Positions 1 through 12,721 of a stretch of DNA of 64,000 bases are shown here, one piece after another. The stretch spans positions 3,720,001 to 3,784,000 of the forward strand of contig JAFEKR010000003.1 in assembly GCA_019022495.1 (NCBI GenBank). Reading direction: 5' to 3'. The position numbers and the translations under genes are program-made. Each line of letters opens with the position of its first letter. The stretch's first letter is position 1. The DNA comes from Epichloe hybrida (taxonomy: Eukaryota > Ascomycota > Sordariomycetes > Hypocreales > Clavicipitaceae). The notes under the pieces are model-generated. The model worked only from the letters and a program-made list of their open reading frames with translations. It did not search any database and had not been told where the DNA came from.

Positions 1-41
1 CTTCTGCCAGCCCATGAACTCAGCTCCACCGCACCTTCGCA

Positions 42-3000
42 ATGTCTACTCCATTGACCGAACAGCGCGAATTGCAGCTGGTGGAGAGTGTTGAGTTCAA
101 GATTTTAGGGGTTGCCAATCAGGAAGATAAGCTTCATCGGCTGCTTCAGCGTTACCTGGCACCGCTGATATTGAAGGCAGCCAGTGATCATGCTGCGGTT
201 AGAGCAAGAGTAAGGAAACCGACTTCCCGAGGTACCCTCGAATCGTGAAGAGTGGAGGTTAACCTTTCAATAGATAATACAGATTCTTGCTAGGCTGAAG
301 ACATTCATACAATCTCCAGAGTATGTCATTTTTGCCTTTCTGTTCCGAGTTTGATAACACTAGAAAAGAGCTATGCGAAGCAGGTGCTGATCTCGTTAAA
401 ATGGGTAAAGGATCGTATTGCCCGTCAAAGCACTGCTCCAACAGTACAAATCCAATGATTCCGTCGTCATCAAGCAATTGGACTTGTCTTTTATCATGCA
501 CAGCATAGACAGGTTAGATGTCGATGATAGAAGAGATCTCATTCCCATCGCCTTGGCCGGCTTTGCCCAGGAAGAGGGACAACCTAGAGCGGCCACCATG
601 TTCAATATCATCCTTAGGCTTCTTCTGGATGTCCGGATTCCTCCCCGAGGGACCGAAGAAGATGTGGCTTTCAGATCTGCCATAGGACTGACAGACGACG
701 CTGATGCTCGGTTTCTAGCCAATGCCCTTGGCGTCTTTCTGCGCCTACGAACGCCGGCTGGGGGTCAGTCGTTGGCACAGTCGAATCCGGCACTATCTCA
801 AACTGAGCTCGTCCTGTTTCCCCCCGAATCCCCGGAGAATGACAAAGTTTTCAGAAGGATCACGGAGCTCAAGACAAAGACCATTACATTGCTGGCTAGT
901 GGTGCCTTTACGGACGATGAGCGTTTTCTTCCGGCGCTGTTTGCTGCTTCAGGGTTCGACAGCAGAGTGGCATCTACGGCAGAGGAGATTATTAAACGGA
1001 GCACTGTGTCTGTCGAGGATGAGTCGCTCGTTAAACGTTTGTTTCTTGCACACTCGCAGCTTCCTGCGCCTTATCGTACGCGCATCCTTGGTATCTTGTC
1101 CAGGTCAACTATTGCTACTACCATGTCAGACAACATCATGGCCGTTGTGAATCTTGACTTTTTGCCGCAAAGCCCCATGCAACCTGCGAGTGCCCTAGAG
1201 CGAACGAAACTGCACAAGTCTCTGTTTCAATTTCTTTCGTGGGTAGCGCAAGTAGGTCCGTCGAAATCCGACTTCACCATCGGAACGCCACTCATTCTGG
1301 CGATGCGATCCTACATAGAAGGACAAGGATGGCCTGTTCCAGAGCAGGCTTCAAACGACGACATGGCGTTGCGCTCTAGAGCGTACGAAACTATTGGTAT
1401 GGTAGCCAGAAGTGCTGACATGCCAATCAAGGAACGGCTCGACCTGGGCGCCTGGCTTTTTCGGTCCTTGTCAGAAGACAACACGGGTGAGGCCATCGTG
1501 AACATCGACGGTGCACTCTCTAGCCTCACTGCCGCCGTTCCCGCCGATGTTGGTGGAGCGAGCGAGGAACTGAAGACTATGCTTCTTACATACATGTCGT
1601 TGACTGATGAGCCTCCTGCAGTGCGTAGTACGAGGCACGCTGCTGTCAAGTGGGCTAATCAGTGTCTGCCTTTCTCTGACATTGTCGCTCGATGGATCGA
1701 TATCTTGGCTATCGCCGGGCGGCAAAATGAACGAAATGATGTGATCGAGCAGGGCCACAAAGGGCTCGATCCATGGACATTTTACGCGCACTCAGATACA
1801 ACACCCCAAATACCTGACTGGAAGGATATGACGATTACCGTGTTCGACTCTCACATACATCCGCAGAAGGACCTCCAGCACGGGGACCGTAGTCGCACTA
1901 CCGCTCTTCCAGATAATGTCGTGTTCCAGAATTTCCAGGGCTCACGGCTTTTGGCCTTTCCAGTAGCCCTCCGGTACATCAAACACATGATTCTCCTCAC
2001 AGCTCTTGATGACTTTGACGTCAAGTCGGACTGGATGCAAATTCTCGATGCGCAAATTACAACGGACGTCGACGCCAGAGACAAAGTCCGTGCTTATTTG
2101 CGTACTGTTGATAGTGCCTACATAGTCTTCTATCTAAAAACTTGTCTCAGCGGCGCCTTCATCGAGGGCTCGCCCATTGTGGAAGAATGTTTGCGCTGTT
2201 TCGTCCAAGTCGCCGCATGGACGCCTGGTGCACCCATGGGCTATCTCACGGACGCTAGCACTGATTTACTACCGCTGATCAAGTCCAATAACAAGGAGAT
2301 TCGATTTCTCGCCGCAAAGGCGTTTGGCATTCTTGCCGGACATCCTGCGAACAGCTCTGACTCTGTCGGAAACTGGATCATGACTTTGAGATCTTTGTTT
2401 GCCAATGCCGAAGCACTCGTTGGTGCCGAAGCGAATGCTGCGGAAGGTGCTCTACTTGCGTTTGGTCATCTCATATCCAGATCCGTATACTACGACAGGC
2501 CGTTCCCCGAACAGACGGAGTACCCTTACCACTTCTTATTGAAGGGCGGCTTGCCTGCCTCTCTGTACGAAGCAGCGTTGGAATCATTCTCTCAAATGTG
2601 GACGGCCAAGGTTGCCATTCCATCGACAGATGGCGAATATTGTGTAGCCAATATCATCGACAAACTTTCATCGGATGCGAAGAGGGCCAACGAGAAAGCA
2701 ATCGTGGCGCTAGGAAGCCTCGCCATGGGTTTGGAGGAGGAGTCGGATGCGGACGAGACTACCAATCCATTTCCTGGAGTTCTTGGCGATATACTCAAGA
2801 ATCTCTTTTCACTTCATGAGTTAAAACGGGTCGAGGTCCAATTCACGGTGGGAGATGCCATCACCTCTGCCGTGGCAAGATGGGAATCGAACAGTGTGAA
2901 GCTCAAAACAGACATTGAAGCCAGGAGCGTCGAGTTCCTCACCGGTGCACGAGGCAACTGGGTGGATCAAGTTGCCAAGAAGCTGTTGCAGGACTGCAAG

Positions 3001-5670
3001 GCAACAAAGCCATCACTCCTGAAGGCCTCCGGAATTTGGCTCTTCTCCATGGTACAATTCGGTTCCCACCTCAGCCAAATGCAAGGCCGGCTGCGAGAGG
3101 CCCAGGCAGCCTTCATGAGACTCCTGAGTGCGAGAGATGAGCTTGTACAGGAAACTGCATCCCGCGGCTTATCACTAGTATATGAAAGAGGCGATGCTGA
3201 CCTCAAGGCTACATTGGTCAAGGATCTTGTGTCAGCCTTTACCGGCAGCGGAACGCAACTGAAAGTAGATCAAGAGACGGAATTGTTCGAGCCCGGCGCT
3301 TTGCCTACCGGCGAGGGCGGCTCGGTCACGTCGTACAAGGACATTGTCAGCCTGGCCAACGAGGTGGGCGATCAACGCCTAGTCTACAAGTTCATGTCGT
3401 TGGCTGCCAATGCTGCAACGTGGTCTACCCGCTCCGCGTTTGGCCGCTTCGGGCTCAGCAATATTCTTTCCGAGTCAGAAGTCGACCCCAAATTATATCC
3501 CAAGCTGTACAGATACCGATTTGATCCCAACGGAAACGTTCGGCGCTCAATGGATGATATTTGGAAAGCCTTGGTCAAAGACTCCAACGCAACTATTGAG
3601 GCACATTTTGACGCCATTATGCAGGACCTTCTCAAAAGCATCTTGGGCAAGGAATGGCGGGCGAGGGAAGCAAGCTGTGCTGCCATTTCTGATCTCATAC
3701 AAGGGAGACCGTTTCCTCAATATGAGAGATTTTATCGAGATGTCTGGACCAACGCCCTAAAAGTGCTGGACGATGTCAAGGGCAGCGTGAGAGAGGCTGC
3801 ACTGAAGCTGTGCATGACACTATCAAATAGTCTAGTTCGTCAACTGGAAGAAGGCAACCATGTGTCTGCTGCTCAGACCATGATGAATGAGGCTCTACCA
3901 TTCTTACTGTCGGACAAGGGCGTCGAAAGTTCGGTCCAGGATGTACGACTATTTGCAACCATTACAGTTATGAAAATTGCCAAGCATGGCGGCAAGGTTC
4001 TGAAGCCCTTCATTCCTAGCATGATCCCTCAGCTACTTGGTTTGTTGAGCACGATTGAACCTGAACAGATCAACTACGCATACCAGCGCGCGGGAGAAGC
4101 GAGCCGGGACAAGATCGACAAAATACGATCGCAAATGGTGAATCAGTCACCTATTTCTGAAGCCATCGAGAATTGCTTGCGCTTCATCGATGCCGATGTC
4201 ATGGCAGGGTTTGCGCCAAAATTAGAGTCGACCATCAAGACTGCTATCGGAATGCCCACCAAAATAGGATGCAGCAGGGTCATTACTACATTGGCTACCC
4301 GCCACAGCAGAGACATTCAGCCGATAGCGGGTAAACTGTTGCAAATCCTGGAGAAACAAACCATGGACAGAAATGACGAGGTCAGTCAAGCATACGCCAG
4401 AGCGGCCGCTTACATGATTCGTGCCGCTCCGGATGCCAGCAAACTGCGCTTCTGTGAGAATTTTGTCAATATGTACTTTCAGGCAGAGGACGAGAGCCGT
4501 CGCCAAAAGGTCGCAGATGTCATCGTATCCATGGCAAAGGTCTCGCCGGATCATTTCACCGCTCAGGAGACCGTTCTGTTGCCGTTTGCATATCTTGGTT
4601 CTCACGACATCGACGATTATACCGAAAAGGTGTTCAAGGAGGTTTGGGACCAGCACGCAGGAAGCAGTCGCACCGTGACACGATACGTCCAAGAGATCGT
4701 AAGTCTGGTGGATCGTTGCCTGGAGACGGCTCAATGGGCGATTCGTCACACGGGAGCATTCACAGTAGCTGCTATGGCAGCGGACGTTGCCAGCGCGAGT
4801 GAGGCTACAGGTTCCATTGATGAGTCCAACCTGAAAGCCATTTGGCCTGCATTTGACAAGGCCTTGGCCTTGAAAACCTTTCCGGGTAAGGAGAAGCTGC
4901 TTCAGTCGTATCCCAAGTTTGTGGAGCGAGGTGATCTTCTTTGGAAAGCCGACAGTACTGTTTCTGCTCAAATGAAGAAAATTGCGATTCGAGAAGCCAA
5001 GCGTAACAATGATGAGTATCGGCGTCACGCCTTTGTCTGTCTGTGGAAGTTTGCCAAGGCTCGTCCGGATCTCGATATGCTGAAAGATATCGCCGAGATC
5101 ACCACTCCTTACCTGGATGAGTTCAAGGACGAAGACAAGATGGATGTAGACGCCAAGGAGAGTCAGAAAGAGGACACTTTATCAAAGACAGCAACGAATG
5201 CATTCGAAGCTATCGCTCGAGGCTACGCCCGATCTCAAAACATTGACATCAGAAGCTCACTTCGAGACATTGTTACCACATTGCAACCATATCTCGCCAA
5301 TGCGAAATTCGGTTTCATCAAGAGAGAAGTATGGTATGAATGCGTCAGTGATGTCATGGAAGATGCGGTCAAGTTTGCGAGAACCATGGATCCGCTACCA
5401 TCGCCGTACAATGGTTCGGAAGTCGTGGCATCTTACACGAAGAGCCTTGATATCGAACAAGGAGAGACGGGCACGGAGCCTCAGCGACTGAGGAGGGTCA
5501 AGGCTCTATCTAAAATTGTTGACGCGAGGAACAAGGGTGTTTTCGGACAGGCTGCCTGGCCCAGTACCTTGGAGGTTGAGATGCAAGGAGCTTTGGGAGA
5601 AGAGAGATCGTTGGACGTGCAGAAGGCATGGAAGGTTTTGCTGGAAGAGCTGAAGCAGTTCCGGGGTTGA
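42..5670 (+). CDS. ECM29: Proteasome-associated HEAT-repeat adaptor Ecm29
   Basis: Ecm29 binds the 26S proteasome, bridging core and regulatory particle, and serves in proteasome quality control and localisation. Proposed exons are 42-209, 274-320 and 411-5670, giving about 1824 aa, close to the roughly 1870 aa of the yeast protein. The N-terminus (VEFKILGVANQEDKLHRLLQ) and the spliced segment leading into LPVKALLQQYKS match the Ecm29 N-terminal domain. The rest is a long helical HEAT-like array without catalytic motifs, ending in KAWKVLLEELKQFRG. The 47-nt exon 2 encodes IIQILARLKTFIQSPE and restores the frame between exons 1 and 3, which supports both introns. The ATG at 42 is the only upstream Met in frame. 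The gene sits against the left edge, so its promoter lies outside the window. Confidence 0.93.
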
Positions 5671-6310
5671 TGAGAGTGGACATGGGAATTCCAAAAAAGA
5701 ATGCAAAGGAAATAAAAATAAAAATAAAAAATCACGGTTGTTCTTGGAAATTTGATGGTAGTTGCCGAACGAGGTATTATTCGTGCATGGTACGTGTGAG
5801 TTGTGTCATTACCGTACGGAGTACAGAGTTCAGCCAGGCTCCATGAGACCCATGAGACCCCATGAGACCATGGATGCATTGGACGGGTTGCGTCATGGCG
5901 GTCGGGTGCCTGCACAAAGCCCTCCAGCGAAATCACTGCCGACATTGCCATTTCCACCAACCCTGCCTTTCTTTGCCTTTCAACCTGCACAGAGCGTCTG
6001 CATTGTCCTTTTGGTCCACGCAACAGGGCCTTTTTCATTGACACAACTACTGGGACCACCGTCTCACGCTGATCAGAATCATCTGTTGAGGTGTGGGGCA
6101 GAGAGAACTCTAGGAAACCTACAGACCTACAGACCTACAGACCTGAGCGTGCTTCACTTCCATCTCCCTCGACGACCGAGACCTGCGTCGAGAAGCGTAT
6201 GCTTTGTGGGCTAGCCCTTTCCCTCGCATTTAGACGACAGCCGCTACGAGAGGTACATGGTCGACGAGCTCTAAGCCTACAAACGACCATCGAGACATTC
6301 GGAAACGGGG
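5671..6310. other. Intergenic: ECM29 3' region and UBX gene leader
   Basis: No gene is seen. The stretch holds three copies of a 10-bp unit (catgagaccc) near 5842-5870, four copies of an 8-bp unit (acctacag type) near 6117-6145, and one perfect TACGGAGTA word at 5815-5823. A run of AATAAA-like bases near 5710 may serve as the ECM29 poly(A) signal. Confidence 0.6.
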
Positions 6311-8031
6311 ATGGCAGACATGGACGAAGCCATCTCTTCTTTCGTCTCCATTACTGGAGCGACGCCAGAAGTTGGGAGAGGCTTTCTGCAAATCACAAAT
6401 GGAGATTTTGAACGTGCTGTTGGGCTGTACTTTGAGAATCCGGAGCTTGCATCTGGTGTTGGCGCTGGAGTCTCTGAATCTGCGTCCGCACCTGCGAATC
6501 CACCCTCAGCTGCTCTTCTCCAGTCGAGCCTAGGCCGCCAGGATGCCAGCGGGGTTATCCATATAAGTGACGATGACGACGACCTGATGCTCGACGACAT
6601 CGACGTCGATAGTGGTGACGAAGGCGAACGGTCTGCTGTTCAACATGCAGCTGCCATGGCACAAGAAGAGGAAGACGCGGCCATGGCAAAGAGGTTACAA
6701 GAGGAGTTGTATTCGGGTGGCCCGGGAGGCCCAGCAGACCAGGAAGGTGTGAGGGCACCAATTGCGCGCACTACCGAGACTCTGGTTGCCCCCGACCCTA
6801 ACTGGAATGGCGATGCGGATGAGGAGACGACACAAAGACTACTTGAGCACCTCAGAAGCAGAAGACATCCTCCACGTAAGTTGCCAGTTCATGACGGCAA
6901 TGCCATCAGTTCTTGATGTACCAGCGCCCATGCAGCTGATATGGCTTCCTTTGCTGACGTTTCAATCATGCAGCTCGCACGGGCGGTCCCTTTGGCCATC
7001 GAATTTGGGGCGATGGGGCAAGCTCCGCAAGTCCGTTCAATGCCACTGACAACAGCAGCCACGCACGACGGTTGGAAGATCTATTTCGACCACCTTATGA
7101 TTTGATGGCTCGGATATCATGGGACGAAGCGAGGACGCTCGGAAAAGAGGACAAGAAATGGATCTTGGTAAATCTTCAAGACATGAACGATTTCAACTGC
7201 CAAGCTCTCAACAGGGATATCTGGAAGGATTCTGCAGTTCGGGACCTGGTGTCCGAGAACTTCATCTTCTTGCAGTACGATAAAGATTATCCAGATGCCG
7301 AGGAATATCTCACGTTTTACTTTCCCAACCAGACACACCAAAATTCGGACAACTACCCACACGTTTCTGTTGTCGACCCTCGAACCGGCGAGCAGGTCAA
7401 GGTGTGGAGTGGCAGGCCGTTTCCCAGTGCGAAAGACTTCCACGCCGAGTTGGCCGAATTTCTGGATCGATACAGCCTCGCTCCCAACAGCAAGAATCCC
7501 GTTGCCAGTGCTACGTTGCGGAAGCCAGCTGTGGTGGATGTAGCCAGGATGACGGAAGAAGAAATGCTAGAGATGGCTCTCCAGAACAGCTTGGCGGCAG
7601 GCGGTGAGAGCAGTCGGTCAGCGTCCACGACTCATGTTCGCGATCCAGATGCTCTTACCAAGTCACATAGACAAAGTGATTCCGACCCTGAGGATAAGGG
7701 CAAAGAGCCAGAAGCAGTGTCTGAGGACAGCGCATTTTCTCTCATTTCGAGTGGAAAACCACACACAGAGCCCGACAACAGCCCGACAACAACGACAAGA
7801 ATACAGTTTAGGCATCCTACCGGACGCGTCATTCGACGATTCAATCTACACGACCCGGTACGACGTATTTACGAGTGGCTCAAGGCCGAGCCACTGGAAG
7901 GCAAGGATGGTGTGGAATTCGAGCTCAAGAAGATGCCTCAAGGGCAGGACCTGATTGAAAGCCTGGAACGAACCGTCGAGGAGAGTGGGCTGAAACAAGG
8001 GACGGTAATGATTGAATTTATCGAGGACTAA
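6311..8031 (+). CDS. UBX5: UBX-domain Cdc48/p97 adaptor (UBA-UAS-UIM-UBX, Ubx5/UBXN7 type)
   Basis: The protein is predicted to link ubiquitylated substrates to the Cdc48 segregase. Exons 6311-6875 and 6974-8031 give about 540 aa. A UBA-like fold lies at residues about 8-45 (ISSFVSITGATPEVGRGFLQ). An acidic linker follows, with the helix EEEDAAMAKRLQEELYS. A thioredoxin-like UAS domain lies at about 225-360 (DKKWILVNLQDMNDFNCQAL). A ubiquitin-interacting motif (TEEEMLEMALQNSLA) lies at about 381-396, and a C-terminal UBX domain at about 461-540 (RIQFRHPTGRVIRRFNLHDP). This domain order is that of yeast Ubx5 and human UBXN7. The intron joins CCA-C to CTCGC and keeps the frame. The UIM and all domains look intact. 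Confidence 0.9.
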
Positions 8032-9291
8032 GCCAGTTTGGGGGGACGAAATATTGCGGGAGCATCAAGGGCAATTATGGCGGCACATACGGCTAGACGG
8101 TTTACGAAATACTCATGACGCTTGACACGCATGGCCTGGTTTCTTCCCAACTTCCAGCCCTCTTTGTTTGTGGTGCTCGGTAGGAATAGGAATTGGAGGT
8201 CATTTGGAATTTCTCCTCATCCAGCCAAAGTTTCCCAGAACCTGGAACCTGGAGCCTGGAGCCTGGGTCAAATATCTTATTCAGGCATTGGTCTGGCCTG
8301 TTCGTGGTAGTAGTGATAGGAGGCGTTTCTAGAAGGCAGAAATGGTGCGAGGGCGGAAAGCAATTCGAATTTGACGTGTGGTCTTGCAGTCAGTCCATGC
8401 AGTCAGTCCATGAATCTGCATTAATGTGATGAAGTCAAATGGGCTCAGCCTACCCTGCCTACATATGCCTACAGGAGTTCGCAGTACAATGACAGAGACG
8501 AATGATAAGGAGCAGTTGCAGATAGTGGATGGTGCCAGATCACGCTGTTGGAGATGCGACAAGCGAGGACAGGGCTGACCAATGGGGGGCGGTAACGCAA
8601 GTTACGCAACGCAACGCAACGCACCGGACTGGTCAGAAGTGGCTGGCTGGCTGGCACTAATAATTAGCGATAGGCCCTCGTTCAACGTTGCTGCCAGCTG
8701 CCACTGGCCCCCTTGATGAGTTTCGCAGTTGCACTTTCGCCCTGTGTGGGGAGCAGCTCCACCAATCGACCCGGACCTGGCCCTGGCCCCGGCCCTGGAC
8801 CCAAGTCAACAAGTCAACATCGATGCGCAGCATTTGACACCACGGGTCTGCACATAAACATGGCCGCCCACTTGGCTTGTTTGTTTCGTCCAGACTGGGT
8901 TTTGGACTGCATGCATTGGGGTTTGACAATCTCATTTCCGTTCTAAGGTTTCCTTATTCTCAGCAGATTGACTTTTCTCTTTATGCTTTTTTTGCTTTTG
9001 TAGGTGATATTTCACCTGCGCTACCAAAGGTGACTCTGACTCTGAGTTTGGACTCGAGGAGACTCGAGGACGGGGTCCATCTTCTATATCGCATACCAAC
9101 GTGCCCACAAGTCAGGAACGTGCTACTTGTACAGAGTAGGGTTGCTCGGTAACGACGACGACGACGACGAAGACGACGAAGACGAACGAGGGACTCGATG
9201 CACGAAACGACACATCTATAGCGACATTTGCAACGCTACACCAGTGAACTTGGTGGCTGCCTCCGAATAGCACTACGAGAACACGGCAGCC
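8032..9291. other. Intergenic region with simple repeats, kinase leader
   Basis: No conserved ORF is seen. The region contains several low-complexity patches: repeated cctgga units near 8241-8265, a duplicated cagtcagtccatg near 8388-8412, caacg repeats near 8608-8622, ggctggctggc near 8640, a Pro-codon-like ggccct run near 8770-8800, and a GAC/GAA triplet run near 9147-9187 in the presumed 5' leader of the kinase gene. Confidence 0.55.
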
Positions 9292-11660
9292 ATGGCAGCC
9301 ATGGCAGAGAGATACCGGGATGACGAGCCCAATGAGGCTCTGGACCCTGAGGTGTTGTATTCCAAGGAATACTGCATCGGTTAGTTCCGCCAAACAAATC
9401 TTGAGGAGGTTGGCCAAGATACTAAGTCCAGTTGTGATCAGGCGGCGGAAGCTTTGGCAAAGTTTACAAAGGGTTCGCTCTATTCCCCATGATCTTGCGC
9501 CGCATGACTCGGACTCGGAGGCATCCGGGACCTTGCAGCCGTGGAAGACGAACAAAAAAGTAGCTGACTTTTTTTCCTATCTTTTTTTTTTTTTTTCGTG
9601 AGTAGAGTCGACAAGCGAACAGGCCAAGCCGTAGCCATCAAATTAATCGACATCGAGAACGCCGAAGACGAGGTCGAAGATATCATACAAGAGATAGCCA
9701 TCTTGTCGGAGCTGCAATCGCCGTACGTCACCAAATACTATGGATCATATGCCAAAGGCGCTGAGCTATGGATTGTCATGGAGTTTTGTGCAGGTGGAAG
9801 CTGTGCCGATCTGATGAAACCTGGTTTGATTGGGGAGGACTACATTGCCATCATCTTGAGAGAATTGCTTCTCGGGCTGGACTATCTGCATTCCGATAAG
9901 AAGCTTCACCGGGACATCAAAGGTATCACTAGACCCCATATTTTCCCCTTCTGGCATGACACCGTGGAAATGGTCAGTGACATGGAGACTGACATTTTGC
10001 AGCCGCCAATGTTTTACTGGGGTCTGGGGGACAGGTCAAGCTGGCCGATTTCGGGGTGTCTGGTCAACTATCTGCCACCATGACCAAGAAGAACACGTTT
10101 GTAGGGACCCCGTTCTGGATGGCACCAGAAGTTATCAAGCAATCCGGGTACGACCACAAAGCCGACATGTGGTCCTTGGGTATCACGGCGCTCGAACTGG
10201 CCAATGGCGAGCCTCCGTATGCCGACATTCATCCCATGAAAGTTCTTTTCCTCATCCCCAAGAACCCTCCGCCCAGACTGGACGGCAATTTTACCAAAGC
10301 TTTCAAGGACTTCGTCGAGCTCTGTTTGCAACGGGATCCAAAGGAACGACCCACGGCCAGAGATCTTCTGCGACACCCTTTTATTCGAAGAGCCAAGAAG
10401 ACGACGTACTTGACAGAGCTCATCGAGCGCCACAATCGATGGGCTTTGACACACAAGGGAGAAGATGAGGATCACTGGGATGCCCAAGAGGGAGCGGCTC
10501 CCACGGAACGCGAGAAAGTGGACGAGGACATGTGGGATTTCGGAACTGTGAGATTGGTTGGTGACCGGGGCGGCTTCGTACACCGGCGGCCAGGGTTGAA
10601 CGCTATGGACGAGAGCGCGACCAATGCTCGCTCCTCACGACCCCTGGAGGCTGCATCGGGCCCCGGTGAAAAATATCGCGACCCAGGTCCGATAAAGGCA
10701 AGGGACTTTGCTTTTCAGCCAGCTGATACGCTCAAGGCTGCCAACGCGGGCACTTCAAGGCAGTCGAGCCCACAGAGGAAACCAGTACCTGCAGACATCA
10801 TGACCGAGTCGCCGTACAGGGCTTCCTTGCCCGCGAGTCCCATGAAAGCATCGACAGGGGAGACACCAGAGACACCCACGAGCCATCTCCCCCAACGACC
10901 GTTACCATTACCACCGGCCCCGACGTCTCAGTCTCCGGACTACGACCGAGAACTTCAATTTCAATTGCAGCGCGATATGAACATGCTGCACCTGAATATG
11001 AGCCCGTCACCGCTTGCTTCGTCGCAGGCAACACAATCCCACATGGAGAAAGCGCTGCCGCGAGGGCAACAAGAATCGCCCACGCGACAGCCAAGCTCTC
11101 GAGCGCCATCCATGTCCATCTCCGAGATTCCGCCCTATCGCGGCTCACCGGTGCAAAGAGGGTCTTTCCAACAAGCCGCGCCGTCACAAAGACCTCCCGC
11201 CAGTAACCCGACGCCTCCACCGTATTCACACCACTCACCTGCGCTGTCTGACGCGTCTTTCCCGCCGACCTCATTCCCGTCTCCAGCCCCGTCAAATCCG
11301 AACGGTGAGCTGGATGCTTTGAATGATGTGATATTCCCAGCGTTAGAGGAAGCCCTTAAGAGGCGAGAAATTCGACTGCAACAGCTGTACAGACCAACGT
11401 CGAAATCTGCTGCTCCTGCTCCTGCTCCTACTACTGCTCCCGCTCCTGCTGCTATCGTGACAGCGAATCAACAGCGTGCGGAGTTGGCACACGAGAAAGT
11501 GAGGAAGCTGGTGTATAAATTGGCACATGTTTGCAAAGAGATCGACCAGTTTGACAAAGCTGAGCCGGTGGGAATGGGTCGTGATGTGGGCAGCTTCCTG
11601 GAGGGACTGCTGGAGGAAATTCTAGTCAGGGTCGAGCCTTTGGACGAAGAAGACATGTGA
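9292..11660 (+). CDS. Ste20-family germinal-centre kinase (GCK-III/MST3-like)
   Basis: Serine/threonine protein kinase of the Ste20/GCK group; family members act in polarity, septation and MOR/RAM-type signalling. Proposed exons are 9292-9379, 9442-9472, 9606-9922 and 10003-11660, giving about 697 aa. Splicing assembles a complete kinase domain at residues about 24-275: the glycine loop [11 protein letters not shown], catalytic Lys in [26 protein letters not shown], and activation segment [11 protein letters not shown], which is the Ste20 signature. The long Pro/Ser-rich tail ends in a conserved helical block ([16 protein letters not shown] to VEPLDEEDM). A second in-frame ATG lies 9 nt downstream. 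Intron 2 carries an 18-T run and a weak donor (gttcgc), but the reading frame requires it. Assignment to one named orthologue (Sps1, Kic1, MST-1, Don3) is not possible by eye. Confidence 0.9.
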
Positions 11661-12148
11661 CATGATTACGATGGTTGATACTTGATATACGGATACGAAT
11701 AGGTAATTTCATGTGCACCGGGTGTTTGACATGGACGCCACGTGATTTTTGCGGGCGTAGATGAGAGCAAGAGATGAGGAATCCTGCCATCAAAGGGTCG
11801 GGGCCGGGGCCGGGGCCGGATAGGAGTCTACATGGTCGTCTACATCGGAGAAGAATTGAAGAATACTGCAGAGATGAGAAGCGTGAAGATATTCAGTACG
11901 GACCACATGTATAATGGATGACGGCATGAAGACTTGTCTGCATTACGACATGTTGATCTGTTGGAAGGTTGGAAGAAAAAACCCGCCCTGCAGCGGAAAA
12001 GCCGAAAAGCCGAAAAGGGCCTAGCCCAGAGAAGCATGCGGCTTTAAGCCTCTGAGGCCTCGGAGCACCTTCGAATTCCGCTCTTCCTCCGAAGACGAAG
12101 CCTTGGCGGGCCGGCCGACAGGGAAGGGAAAGCCCCAGGGAAGCTCGG
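11661..12148. other. Intergenic: kinase 3' region
   Basis: No gene is seen. A ggggcc repeat lies near 11800-11818 and a gccgaaaa repeat near 11998-12016. Confidence 0.5.
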
Positions 12149-12300
12149 TGCTCCAGTGCTCCAGTGCTCCAGTGCTCCAGTGCTCCAGTGCTCCAGTGCT
12201 CCAGTGCTCCAGTGCTTCAGTGCTTCAGTGCTCCAGTGCTTCAGTGCTTCAGTGCTCCAGTGCTTCAGTGCTTCAGTGCTTCAGTGCTTCAGTGCTTCAG
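12149..12300 (+). repeat. 8-bp minisatellite, 19 copies (tgctccag / tgcttcag)
   Basis: Nineteen uninterrupted 8-bp units run from 12149 to 12300. The first eight are TGCTCCAG; later units alternate with, and then become wholly, TGCTTCAG, so the array changes from C to T at one position along its length. Because 8 is not a multiple of 3 and the unit has no stop in any frame, all three plus-strand frames stay open and look like Cys/Ser-rich ORFs. It lies about 420 bp upstream of the IDH1 start. Confidence 0.97.
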
Positions 12301-12721
12301 TGCCGAGAACGCGCGCAACAGGGGAGCCAGACAGAAAAAAAGTTTGTTTCTGGTTCATCAGGAGGGAAACGTTGCTGCGCCATTTGGGCAAGCCAACTTT
12401 ATTAGGTTGTTGCAGAGGGGAGGAAGGACTCGACTTACATACATTATTGCAGGACTGGAACGCCCCCGGTTTTCCACCTTGGCCGCAGCCCGTAGCCCGT
12501 AGCCCGTAGCGTAGCCGTGCGGATTAAGTGAAGCTTCTTTTTTTTTTTTCTTCCCTTTCCCTTCCCTTCCCTTCCTTTTCCACTCCCACCTCTGCTGCCT
12601 CCCCCCTCTCCGTGTCCGTCTGTGCCTACGTCTTTGAGCGCGATTGTAATTCTTGGCCTCTTTGCTTTCGCCTGCTCTTATCTACCTCGGTAACTAACTA
12701 CCGACTTGTACTCTTGTCACA
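12301..12721. other. Intergenic: IDH1 promoter and leader
   Basis: No gene is seen. A tandem gtagccc repeat lies near 12488-12512. A pyrimidine-rich tract (T run, then ccctt repeats) at 12538-12610 is typical of promoters and leaders of well-expressed fungal genes, and it precedes the IDH1 ATG at 12722. Confidence 0.5.

Noticed and set aside
384..434. Alternative ECM29 second exon beginning GTG CTG ATC TCG
   Set aside because: It fits an acceptor but runs out of frame with the main exon; the 274-320 exon gives the family sequence and restores frame.
4222..5028. 268-codon minus-strand ORF in ECM29
   Set aside because: Within a long conserved sense frame; no recognisable product.
12103..12509. 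Three overlapping plus-strand ORFs rich in Cys and Ser
   Set aside because: They are the 8-bp minisatellite read in its three frames, without any non-repeat domain.
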